The notes: generated from the sequence alone by a model not told the origin. A stretch of 7,156 bases of DNA from an uncultured bacterium (GCA_927798255.1 CAKMMH010000088.1:1-7156); one strand, 5' to 3'. Positions 1 through 6,226 are shown, counted from the stretch's first letter. Translations and numbers: made by a program.

Positions 1-77
1 ATTAAAACGATGGGTGATTTTTCCTTTTTAGGATTTGATTCATTTTCTTTGGTGGTTCGTTCTTCATTATCAGCCAT
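1..77 (-). CDS. N-terminus of an unidentified protein, cut by the window edge
   Basis: Only the first 25 codons are visible. They start at an ATG at 77-75, preceded by AAAGGA (90-85) with a 7-base spacer, a convincing ribosome binding site. The peptide begins MADNEERTTKENESNPKKEK and then turns hydrophobic (SPIVL) at the window edge. A short, charged, lysine- and glutamate-rich cytoplasmic tail running into an apolar stretch suggests a single-pass inner-membrane protein. FliL-type flagellar proteins start this way, but so do many unrelated proteins, so I give no name. It is divergent from the glycosyltransferase at 155, with 77 bp between the two starts. That a gene starts here is fairly sure; its function is not. 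Confidence 0.6.
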   Translation of the reverse strand, partial: MADNEERTTKENESNPKKEKSPIVL

Positions 78-99
78 AAAATATTCCTTTAAAAAACAC

Positions 100-115
100 T
101 ATTACTAAAGTAATA
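100..115. promoter_or_regulatory. 16-bp dyad between divergent genes
   Basis: TATTACT and AGTAATA form perfect 7-bp inverted arms around a 2-base centre (AA). The dyad sits between the divergent starts at 77 (minus) and 155 (plus), where a dimeric repressor or activator could act on both genes. The region is very AT-rich, so a chance dyad is possible. No regulator gene is visible nearby. Confidence 0.3.
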
Positions 116-117
116 TA

Positions 118-145
118 TTGATTTTTTAGAAAAAGACAATAATAT
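118..145 (+). promoter_or_regulatory. possible sigma-70-type promoter for the glycosyltransferase
   Basis: TTGATT (118-123) and TAATAT (140-145) are separated by 16 bp. Transcription would start around 151-153, immediately before the ATG at 155, giving an mRNA with almost no leader. That would fit the absence of a Shine-Dalgarno sequence before this gene. Boxes this close to consensus are common by chance in AT-rich DNA, so this is tentative. Confidence 0.25.
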
Positions 146-154
146 ATTTTTAAT

Positions 155-1342
155 ATGAATATTTTATTTTTAGCTCCAGAACCATTTTTCCAAGAAAGAG
201 GTACTCCTATAGCGATAAAACTAGCGCTTCAAGTTTTATCTAAAAGAAAAGGCACAAAAGTCAAAGTAATTTGTTATAACGAAGGAACAGAGGAAAATTT
301 TGAAGGTGTTGAAATCAAAAGAATTTCGAAATTTCCGTTCACCAAAGGAATTCGCCCAGGGGCTTCAATTAAGAAAATTTTCTTAGATATTATATTCTTT
401 TTTTCGAGCATAAATGAGGTAAGGAAAAACAAATATGATGTAATTCATGCAATTGAGGAATCAGTATTCATAGCATTATTTATAAAAAAATTATTCAAAA
501 TTAATTATATATATGATATGGATTCTTCTTTATCAGAGCAGTTAATTAATCGATATAAATTCCTAAAGATCTTTAGGGGCGTTTTTGTTTACCTTGAAAA
601 AGTTGCAATTAAAAATGCGATAGCTGTTCTTCCTATGTGTGATGCTCTTGCAAATCAAGCAATAAATTATGGAGTAGAGATTGTAAGCGTGTTAAGAGAT
701 ATTGCGCTTAATGATTTAGATGATTATAAAAAAGATGCGTCTAATTTAAGAGAAGAACTAAACCTTCCTAATACTACAAAACTTCTTGTTTATATTGGGA
801 ATTTAGAGCATTACCAAGGGATAGATTTACTTATTAAGAGTTTTGCATTAGCAAGGAGATGTACTGAGGATTTAAGATTGATAATTATTGGTGGTGCAAA
901 AGAACATATTGAAAAGTATCAAAAATTAGCAAAAAATTTTCATGTATCAGAGTATGTCTATTTAATTGGACCTAAGCCCGTAAAAACTCTTGGAAGTCTT
1001 TTATCACAAGCTGATATCCTAGCTTCGCCTAGGATTGAAGGAAATAATACTTCCATGAAGATATATTCTTATCTTCTTTCCGGGAAGCCTATTGTCGCGA
1101 CGAATCTTCCAACACACACACAGATTTTAAATGATTCTATTTGTCTTTTATGTGAACCTACAGTTCAAGATTTTGCACTTGGCATAAAGGAACTTCTTGA
1201 AAATCCAGATTTTAGCAACATAATAGCCGAAAATGCCAAGAAAGAAGCAAAAGAAAAGTATACATTTAATGTTTTTTCAAGAACACTTAATGATTTATAT
1301 GACAAGGTTGATGATAAACTTTCAAATAAAAGTAAAAAATAA
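155..1342 (+). CDS. glycosyltransferase family 4 (GT-B fold)
   Basis: A 395-residue protein of normal length for a GT4 enzyme. These are retaining, metal-independent transferases that move a sugar from a nucleotide donor onto a lipid or glycan acceptor at the cytoplasmic face of the membrane. The N-terminal acceptor domain begins with strand NILFLAP and the ERGTPIAI loop (residues 14-21); DMDSS follows at 121-125. The donor domain starts near 209 with LVYIGNLEHYQGIDLLI. IIIGG (243-247) and SPRIEGNNTSMK (291-302) run into KIYSYLLSGKPIVATNLPTH (302-321), which would contact the nucleotide sugar. In the classic EX7E motif the first Glu is E295; the second is not at the expected spacing and Ser305 occupies the nearby place. 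No signal peptide or clear membrane span is seen. No Shine-Dalgarno sequence precedes the ATG. It stands alone, with no other glycan genes in the window, so the sugar and acceptor cannot be named. Family assignment is strong. Confidence 0.88.
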   Translation: MNILFLAPEPFFQERGTPIAIKLALQVLSKRKGTKVKVICYNEGTEENFEGVEIKRISKFPFTKGIRPGASIKKIFLDIIFFFSSINEVRKNKYDVIHAIEESVFIALFIKKLFKINYIYDMDSSLSEQLINRYKFLKIFRGVFVYLEKVAIKNAIAVLPMCDALANQAINYGVEIVSVLRDIALNDLDDYKKDASNLREELNLPNTTKLLVYIGNLEHYQGIDLLIKSFALARRCTEDLRLIIIGGAKEHIEKYQKLAKNFHVSEYVYLIGPKPVKTLGSLLSQADILASPRIEGNNTSMKIYSYLLSGKPIVATNLPTHTQILNDSICLLCEPTVQDFALGIKELLENPDFSNIIAENAKKEAKEKYTFNVFSRTLNDLYDKVDDKLSNKSKK

Positions 1343-1608
1343 ATTTTTTTGATTATTTATTGATTGTCATTTAAGATATCAACACAAATTGGTAAGGGCA
1401 GAATCAGTATTCATATTTCAAATTCATATTTCGAAAGAAGAAAGGAAATCAAGATACAATGTAAACAAATGAACTTCTAGTGTTTCTCATTAATATGATT
1501 GCGCAAGCTAAGTTGACTAGTAGTAAGACACGTATTGAGCGAATTCGTATCGCTAGGCTTTTTTACCTTACCATTTGATGGCTTGAGATATCTGATAGAG
1601 TTGAAGAA
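1343..1608. other. gene-poor spacer with a short open stretch
   Basis: No convincing gene, tRNA or terminator hairpin is visible. A T-run directly after the glycosyltransferase stop lacks a good GC stem. An imperfect tandem of ATTCATATTTC lies around 1409-1432. From 1495 an ATG opens 27 codons (starting MIAQAKLTSS) that end at TGA 1576-1578. The same frame then stays open through 1821 and contains the ATG at 1609. Bases from about 1500 are noticeably richer in G+C than the flanks. The stretch reads most naturally as decayed or imported coding DNA. Confidence 0.4.
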
Positions 1609-1821
1609 ATGAAGTTTGACAAAGGAAAGTCCGTGAAGTGTCTCGTCGAGATGCTTTGTGATGAAAAATATGATTCAATAAGTTTTGAAAGCTTCATTGA
1701 ATTCTATCCCGCTATTAAGGAGGAACTAAAATACGTAAACGATTTGAGGTGTAGATTGAAAGAGAATGCTGTATCTCAAACTGATTTCAAAAAACCCGGT
1801 CATATGATTAAGAGCGTTTAA
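1609..1821 (+). CDS. small unknown protein, possibly the 3' part of a broken gene
   Basis: A 70-residue reading frame that I do not recognise. It is rich in charged residues and looks mainly helical, with a FESFIEFYPAIKEEL segment in the middle. There are three cysteines, no signal peptide and no membrane segment. The ATG has no clear Shine-Dalgarno sequence; the preceding bases are AGAGTTGAAGAA. The frame stays open upstream of the ATG for ten codons (WLEISDRVEE, 1579-1608) to a TGA at 1576, and beyond it back to an ATG at 1495. This suggests an originally longer protein of about 108 residues interrupted by one stop. No neighbour shares an operon with it: 266 bp separate it from the gene before and 175 bp from the gene after. 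It may be a real small gene, a pseudogene remnant or chance. Confidence 0.35.
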   Translation: MKFDKGKSVKCLVEMLCDEKYDSISFESFIEFYPAIKEELKYVNDLRCRLKENAVSQTDFKKPGHMIKSV

Positions 1822-1983
1822 AGTCATTAAATGAAGGCGCAATTTTTCACGTCCTCATAAGTTTTTTAAAAATGGTTATTTAACATACAATGTCGCTTCT
1901 TCCTCTTATTCATTAATATTCAATTATTTTATTTCTAACAATGCTTATTACTTCTAATAAAATTTGAATAAATTTAATATATT

Positions 1984-1990
1984 AAAGGGA
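1984..1990 (+). promoter_or_regulatory. ribosome binding site that sets the start of the small secreted protein
   Basis: AAAGGGA lies 6 bases before the ATG at 1997. It falls inside the longer open frame that could begin at TTG 1964, and so argues for the internal ATG. Starting there also puts the signal peptide at the N-terminus. Confidence 0.65.
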
Positions 1991-1996
1991 CAAATA

Positions 1997-2269
1997 ATGA
2001 AAAAATTTTTGTTAGTTTTATTATTCGTATTATTTTTTCAATATACTGAAAATGTTAATGCTACAGTTACAGCTTATTTCATACAAGTCGCACATAATGA
2101 TGAAATTTTTATTATAAATGGTGAAAAATTTGAAGCACAAACTTATTGTATTAATTGGGACAAAGGTGACAGAGTAATTTTTATAGAAGGCTCACCATAT
2201 GGTGCATGCGCGACAGCATTTCTTTATAATTTAGATAAAGAAGAATCCTGTGATGTTTGGTGCGAATAA
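1997..2269 (+). CDS. small secreted four-cysteine protein
   Basis: A 90-residue protein with a textbook Sec signal peptide: KK at positions 2-3, an apolar core over about 4-14, and a likely signal peptidase I site after NVNA (residue 22). The mature part of about 68 residues has four cysteines (51, 71, 85, 89), enough for two disulfides in the periplasm or outside the cell. It looks like a compact beta-rich domain (EIFIINGEKFEAQTYC, GDRVIFIEGSPYGACA) ending in CDVWCE. I cannot name a family and assign no activity. The ATG at 1997 is chosen over TTG 1964 because of the AAAGGGA site and the signal peptide. It runs convergently toward the aldolase gene. The palindromic repeat array begins at its stop codon, so the repeat may form the 3' end of its mRNA. 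Real-gene confidence is high from the signal peptide, binding site and paired cysteines. Confidence 0.75.
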   Translation: MKKFLLVLLFVLFFQYTENVNATVTAYFIQVAHNDEIFIINGEKFEAQTYCINWDKGDRVIFIEGSPYGACATAFLYNLDKEESCDVWCE

Positions 2270-2294
2270 AAATAACGCAGTAATTTTCGATGCG
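2269..2294. repeat. half copy of the palindromic repeat, flush with a stop codon
   Basis: This stretch aligns with 2516-2541, the right end of the last repeat copy, at about 22 of 26 bases (AAAATAAC..AGTAATTTT.GATGC shared). It begins on the last base of the stop codon of the secreted-protein gene. The left half of this copy is absent. GTAATTTTCG (2280-2289) pairs with CGAAAAGTAC (2295-2304) at 9 of 10 positions around a 5-base loop, so the end of this copy and the head of the next form a local hairpin. Confidence 0.65.
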
Positions 2295-2389
2295 CGAAAA
2301 GTACGCGGCATTTTGAGGGGAACGAGGATAGTGTACTAATTGTACGGTGAACGAAGTCCCATCAAAAATAACGAAGTATTTTCCGATAC
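2295..2389. repeat. palindromic repeat, copy A
   Basis: This copy lines up almost base for base with copy B at an offset of 150-151. Both share TTTTGAGGGG, then GATAGTGTACTAATTGTAC, then GTGAACGAAGTCCC. It is itself an imperfect palindrome: ATTTTGAGGGGAAC (2310-2323) faces GTCCCATCAAAAAT (2356-2369), and GTAC (2333-2336) faces GTAC (2342-2345) around a 5-base loop. Pairing is poorer than in copy B, consistent with an older or decayed copy. A separate small hairpin follows it (CCATTT 2393-2398 with AAATGG 2403-2408). Confidence 0.75.
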
Positions 2390-2426
2390 ACCACCATTTG
2401 AAAAATGGACTTAACACAGTGGTTCT

Positions 2427-2555
2427 AATAAAATTGGTGAGGCGCCAAAATTACGAGGCATTTTGAGGGGGACGAGCGATAGTGTACTAATTGTACAGTG
2501 AACGAAGTCCCCCTCAAAATAACAAAGTAATTTTGGATGCATCGCCAATTTTATT
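2427..2555. repeat. palindromic repeat, copy B, a 129-bp nested inverted repeat
   Basis: Four nested arm pairs are visible. The outermost is AATAAAATTGG (2427-2437) with CCAATTTTATT (2545-2555), 11 bp perfect. Next is CCAAAATTAC (2445-2454) with GTAATTTTGG (2527-2536), 10 bp perfect. Then ATTTTGAGGGGGAC (2460-2473) pairs with GTCCCCCTCAAAAT (2507-2520), 14 bp perfect. At the tip GTAC (2484-2487) pairs with GTAC (2493-2496) around TAATT. The outer arm contains the aldolase stop codon (2551-2553). Transcribed from either side it would fold into one long hairpin. No T-run follows on either strand, so it is not a canonical intrinsic terminator, though it could end or protect both convergent mRNAs. 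It resembles REP, ERIC or Rickettsia palindromic elements in form; I do not recognise its sequence. Confidence 0.85.
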
Positions 2556-3531
2556 CAAAGGCTTTGCCGGCAGACCCTAACACATTAATACATTTATGTT
2601 TATAAAGCTCCTTTAAAGCATCTCTAGCAGGTCCTAAATACTTACGAGGATCAAATTCAGCTGGTTTTTCAACGAAAACCTTTCGTATAGCTGCAGTCAT
2701 TGCAAGACGTCCATCTGAGTCGATATTAATTTTGCAAACTGCACTCTTAGAAGCTTCTCTTAATTGATCTTCACCAATACCAATAGCATCTTTTAGTTGA
2801 CCACCGTGAGTATTGATGATTTGTACTAAATCTTGAGGAACTGAAGAAGAACCGTGAAGTACAATTGGGAATCCTGGGATTCTTTCTTCGATTTCTTTTA
2901 AAATATCAAGACGGATTCTTGGGTTTTGGCCAGGTTTGAATTTGTATGCACCGTGGCTTGTTCCAATTGAAATAGCAAGGCTATCAACCCCAGTTTTAGT
3001 TGTAAAATCTACAACATCATCTGGTTCTGTGTATGTATGAGATTCAGCAGAAACCTCATCTTCAACTCCTGCTAGAACACCTAATTCACCTTCAACTGTT
3101 ACATCGAATTCACGAGTGTAATCTACTACTTGTTTTGTTAAAGCGATATTTTCTTCGTATGGCTTGCTTGAACCATCGATCATAACAGATGAGAATCCGT
3201 ATTCTACGCAGCTTTTGCAAAGCTCAAAACTATCACCGTGGTCTAAGTGTAAAGCAATAGGTAAAATTTTATTTCCGCCTAGAATTTCTCTTGAATATTC
3301 AACAGCACCTTGCGCCATGTAACGTAAAAGTGTTTGGTTTGCGTATTGACGAGCACCTTTTGAAATTTGTAATATAACTGGGCTTTCAACTTCGCAGCAT
3401 GCTTGAATTATTGCTTGGAGTTGCTCCATATTATTAAAATTATAAGCAGGTACTGCATAACCACCGCTGACTGCTTTCTTAAACATTTCTCTAGTATTTA
3501 CTAGTCCTAGGTCTTTGTAACAAACTCCCAT
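2551..3531 (-). CDS. fba: class II fructose-bisphosphate aldolase (type IIB)
   Basis: A 326-residue zinc enzyme that reversibly splits fructose 1,6-bisphosphate into dihydroxyacetone phosphate and glyceraldehyde 3-phosphate in cytoplasmic glycolysis and gluconeogenesis (EC 4.1.2.13). The TIM barrel is complete. LHLDHGDS (94-101) carries the catalytic Asp97 and zinc ligand His98; VEGELG (146-151) follows. TSHGAYK (191-197) gives zinc ligand His193, VLHGSSS (224-230) gives zinc ligand His226, and NIDSD (269-273) binds the substrate. Length and motifs fit the IIB subfamily; tagatose- or sedoheptulose-bisphosphate aldolases are related, but the NIDSD-LAMTAAIRK end and overall pattern favour the fructose enzyme. 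The ATG at 3531 has AGGAG (3542-3538) six bases upstream. The gene is monocistronic, convergent with the secreted-protein gene and divergent from the protease. Its last codons run into the palindromic repeat. Codons are more optimised than in its neighbours, as expected for a highly expressed gene. Confidence 0.96.
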   Translation of the reverse strand: MGVCYKDLGLVNTREMFKKAVSGGYAVPAYNFNNMEQLQAIIQACCEVESPVILQISKGARQYANQTLLRYMAQGAVEYSREILGGNKILPIALHLDHGDSFELCKSCVEYGFSSVMIDGSSKPYEENIALTKQVVDYTREFDVTVEGELGVLAGVEDEVSAESHTYTEPDDVVDFTTKTGVDSLAISIGTSHGAYKFKPGQNPRIRLDILKEIEERIPGFPIVLHGSSSVPQDLVQIINTHGGQLKDAIGIGEDQLREASKSAVCKINIDSDGRLAMTAAIRKVFVEKPAEFDPRKYLGPARDALKELYKHKCINVLGSAGKAFE

Positions 3532-3537
3532 CTTAGA

Positions 3538-3542
3538 CTCCT
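3538..3542 (-). promoter_or_regulatory. aldolase ribosome binding site
   Basis: AGGAG on the minus strand, six bases before the aldolase ATG. It is the strongest Shine-Dalgarno match in the window and fixes this start. Confidence 0.75.
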
Positions 3543-3558
3543 ATTAAAATATAAACTT

Positions 3559-3582
3559 AATTATAAAAATAATTATAAAAAT
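3559..3582. repeat. 12-bp tandem duplication
   Basis: AATTATAAAAAT occurs twice in perfect tandem (3559-3570 and 3571-3582), about 30 bp upstream of the aldolase start. It may reflect slippage in AT-rich DNA. Each copy contains TATAAT on the minus strand, so each could serve as a -10 box for the aldolase, but I see no well-spaced -35. Confidence 0.5.
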
Positions 3583-3699
3583 ACAATTAAAAAACTCAAT
3601 GAAAAATATCAATCAATAAATTTATAAAAATTTTATCAATGATTTTATTAGAAGGATAGTATTAAAAATTTATAAAATATTAACTACCTACCCTTAAGT

Positions 3700-3715
3700 T
3701 TATGATATATCATAA
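3700..3715. promoter_or_regulatory. perfect 16-bp palindrome in a divergent spacer
   Basis: TTATGATATATCATAA is identical to its own reverse complement. It lies 169 bp before the aldolase start and 78 bp before the protease start. The rest of this 261-bp spacer is low-complexity AT with no visible gene. A dimeric DNA-binding protein could recognise the site. It does not match the dyad at 100-115. Confidence 0.3.
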
Positions 3716-3792
3716 TTTGTAAACAATAAATATAATTTTTTAATAAAATTAATAAAATAGGCGTTATTTAGTTAAAAAAAAGATATATAAAT

Positions 3793-5070
3793 ATGGTTAA
3801 AATTATCACATATATTACGTTTTTGTTGTTTTTTATAATTTCAAACATATGTTATGCAAGTGAAGCGGATAATAATCGAGAATATCCCGTGTTACTTCTA
3901 AAAAGCGAACATAATTGTGCAAGTGCTTTTTTTACAAATGATAATAAAATCATCACCGCAGCGCATGTTGTAAATTCATGTATAAAAGACGATTGTAATA
4001 ATTTTGAAATTTTTTATAAAGATAAGAAAGTAACTTATTCTTCTTTAAAAATATCAAAAATTTCTTATGCATTTGATATTGTACTATTAGACATTGAAAA
4101 TCCAAGTTTTCATTTAAACGGAATTGATATATCAAAAGAAGGCAAAATCAATGTTGGTAGTAACATTAAGATTATTGGTTTCCCAAAGTGTAAAGAAGTT
4201 AATATCGATAATTCAAACATTTTACAAATTAATAATTTATTTTTTAGTACGAATTCAAAATCAAATTTTGGAAATAGTGGCTCCCTTGTAATAAATGACG
4301 ATAATGATTTTGTTGGAGTTGCTACGAAAGCGACAAATGTATCTTCAGCGATAAAATCTCTAATAACAGGTGAATCTTTACATGCAAATGTAATAAATGC
4401 AAAAGTACTTAATGAATTTATAAAATTAAATGATGAGGAAATATTACCTTATGAAATATCTAATTTATTAACATTTTACAATAAAAATATATATTCAAAC
4501 TTTACCCCTACAAGGTATCCTATAACATTTAATTTTATGATTATGGTAAATAATATTTTAAGCCATTTACCATTATATAAGACCATACCTAATAATTATA
4601 TAAAGGAAATATTATCAAGTAATTTTAACGCGCCATATATTTTATCAAATATTTCATACGAAAGAGGTTTAAAAAAAGAGGAAGAATCCGCAGAAAAGCT
4701 TGCAATGTTATATTCATTTGAAAAGAAAGGTTTTTATAATATCGATTTTAAAATGTTAGATATTAACTCTTTAAAGTCATCTTTAGACATAAAAGAAAGA
4801 AGTAAAGAACACAAAGAAGATTTATGGAAAATAATTGATAATGCAAAAGTATCAACAAAATATAGTTATACTATATCATATATTGTGACTCTTACATGGT
4901 TTATACTAGCTTTAGTTATATTTTTATTTTTTGCTATTTTCTCAAGTGGTGTGTATTTTAATAAATTTAGCGGCACCTCTAGTAAGCGTATTTTAAAAAC
5001 GATTATATTTTTACTAACTTGGCCTATATCTCATATTATATGTAAATTACGTAATAGAAAAACTAAATAA
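3793..5070 (+). CDS. exported trypsin-like serine protease with a C-terminal membrane anchor
   Basis: A 425-residue protein. A Sec signal peptide (apolar residues 4-19) is likely cut after CYA (22). The chymotrypsin-fold domain spans about 30-210 with a complete triad: His58 in TAAHVV, Asp95 in AFDIVLLD and Ser162 in GNSGSLV. The usual GNSGG has Ser164 in place of the last Gly. Cys42 and Cys63 flank the His as in the Cys42-Cys58 disulfide of chymotrypsin, which fits folding outside the cytoplasm. There is no PDZ domain, unlike DegP/HtrA. Residues 215-355 are a lysine-rich linker of no known family. A strong membrane span follows at about 360-385, and a weaker apolar stretch at 400-417 lies before a basic end (KLRNRKTK). 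The ATG at 3793 has no good Shine-Dalgarno but gives the correct signal peptide. The natural substrate is unknown. Its 3' end overlaps the opposing gene by 8 bp. Confidence 0.8.
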   Translation: MVKIITYITFLLFFIISNICYASEADNNREYPVLLLKSEHNCASAFFTNDNKIITAAHVVNSCIKDDCNNFEIFYKDKKVTYSSLKISKISYAFDIVLLDIENPSFHLNGIDISKEGKINVGSNIKIIGFPKCKEVNIDNSNILQINNLFFSTNSKSNFGNSGSLVINDDNDFVGVATKATNVSSAIKSLITGESLHANVINAKVLNEFIKLNDEEILPYEISNLLTFYNKNIYSNFTPTRYPITFNFMIMVNNILSHLPLYKTIPNNYIKEILSSNFNAPYILSNISYERGLKKEEESAEKLAMLYSFEKKGFYNIDFKMLDINSLKSSLDIKERSKEHKEDLWKIIDNAKVSTKYSYTISYIVTLTWFILALVIFLFFAIFSSGVYFNKFSGTSSKRILKTIIFLLTWPISHIICKLRNRKTK

Positions 5071-6226
5071 CTTCAATATTAGCTTTTGGAACAAGGGTAA
5101 TTTCACCATTTTCTAATTTGATTTGTAAAGCTCTACATATAACACCGCTTTCAAACGTAACTTCATCATTAATTATCTTTGTTACGATGCCAAAGTGACC
5201 AAAGAATGGATCTTTTAAAACTTTTATTTTAGTTCCAACACAAATACCGCCATTAGTGATATCTTTTTTGGAATTTACATTTTCATCTAATCTTTTTTTG
5301 ATATTATTAGTAGAATCAAAAATAATAATTTCTGGCCTTATTGCCCCAGCTCTAATTTGAGTAACACCATTAATAGAAACTTGATTATTAATATTTTTTT
5401 CAAATATTTCCATAACTCTAGGATTAAATTTCATATCACCAAAACCTTCGGTAATAATTATCGTAAAATTTATATTTTCATCTCCTGTTACTGCTACGCC
5501 AATATCATATCCTAGAAATGCACTAAGAACTTTTGATGAAATTGAAGGTATGATAAGACCACTAATTTTTAAATTTGATAATTTTCTTAAAAAATCAATA
5601 CTTGGGGGAATACTATAAAATAAAACACAATTTTCTAAAAAAGAAAAATCTTTATTTGAATTGATATTTTCATACTGAATTATATCATTATAAATTTTAT
5701 CATCAATTTTGCAAAGCTTTCCGATTTTTTCGCCACCTACTCCAAAAACACCTTGTATTAACGATGCATTTGTTTTTATTGTAATTTCTTTATTATCTTC
5801 ACATTTAATAACCTTACCTGTAATATAACTATATAAATTAAAATTTTTTGAAGATAATCTAATTCCAATTGTACCTGTTTCTTTTGATATGAACTCCACT
5901 ATCCCGTCACAACTACACAAGTATTCACTATTAAAAATATTAAACAAGCCTTTTTTTCTCACTAGAACTTGATTTGGTTTTACAGCATCACTAACATTTA
6001 TTAAATAATTATTCTCAATATCTTGAGGTTCTAGCCCAAGCTCTCTTGCAACTTTAAGGAGAACTAAATCGCCTACTAATTTTGTTTTTGCGATTAATTT
6101 ATCACTTGTAACGAAATCATTTTCTTTAACAAAAAGCTCACCTTGAAGTGGTAATTCTCTTATTTTGGTAATTTCAATATTTTCATCAATTATTAAGCTT
6201 GGAGTAAAATTAAAATTATCAACCAT
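5063..6226 (-). CDS. conserved protein of unknown function paired with the GlmL-like ATPase
   Basis: A 387-residue cytoplasmic protein with no signal peptide or membrane span. Residues 20-140 look like lipoyl/biotinyl-type barrel-sandwich repeats (KIRELPLQGELFVKENDFVT, then CSCDGIVEFISKETGTIGIR), without a clear modifiable lysine motif. ASLIQGVFGVGGEKIG (155-170) is a glycine-rich loop. The central part (about 198-275) alternates strands and helices and ends in VTGDEN and ITEGFGD (259-264). NGVTQIRAGAIRPEI (286-300) follows. Residues 325-387 resemble a KOW/SH3-like barrel (GTKIKVLKDPFFGHFGIVTK). From memory, proteins with the TEGFG and TQIRAG..RPE motifs recur beside GlmL-like genes in several phyla, with no function I know of. 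I choose ATG 6226 over TTG 6232: AAGGA (6241-6237) is 10 bases from the ATG but only 4 from the TTG. It starts six bases after the GlmL stop, so co-translation is likely. It ends in TAG inside the protease gene. Confidence 0.8.
   Translation of the reverse strand: MVDNFNFTPSLIIDENIEITKIRELPLQGELFVKENDFVTSDKLIAKTKLVGDLVLLKVARELGLEPQDIENNYLINVSDAVKPNQVLVRKKGLFNIFNSEYLCSCDGIVEFISKETGTIGIRLSSKNFNLYSYITGKVIKCEDNKEITIKTNASLIQGVFGVGGEKIGKLCKIDDKIYNDIIQYENINSNKDFSFLENCVLFYSIPPSIDFLRKLSNLKISGLIIPSISSKVLSAFLGYDIGVAVTGDENINFTIIITEGFGDMKFNPRVMEIFEKNINNQVSINGVTQIRAGAIRPEIIIFDSTNNIKKRLDENVNSKKDITNGGICVGTKIKVLKDPFFGHFGIVTKIINDEVTFESGVICRALQIKLENGEITLVPKANIEVI

Noticed and set aside
1495..1821. Transposase remnant
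   Set aside because: The translated pieces show no DDE, HTH or other transposase motif that I can recognise, and no terminal inverted repeats flank them.
1964..1996. TTG start adding 11 residues to the secreted protein
   Set aside because: It has no binding site, and it would put polar residues before the signal peptide. ATG 1997 has AAAGGGA six bases upstream.
1343..1996. tRNA or other structured RNA gene
   Set aside because: I found no cloverleaf, conserved T-loop sequence or GC-rich stem set in this spacer.
2181..2417. 78-codon minus-strand open frame
   Set aside because: It runs antisense through the end of the secreted-protein gene and repeat copy A. It has no ribosome binding site or protein-like motif, and its openness follows from the repeat.
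2269..2555. CRISPR array
   Set aside because: There are only two full copies, each about 95 bp and palindromic throughout, with no short repeat-spacer rhythm and no cas gene.
2427..2555. Classical Rho-independent terminator
   Set aside because: The stem is strong but no T-run follows it on either strand, and it is far longer than a normal terminator.
3953..4135. 60-codon minus-strand open frame inside the protease gene
   Set aside because: It is antisense to the conserved His and Asp regions of the protease, so it is a shadow frame.
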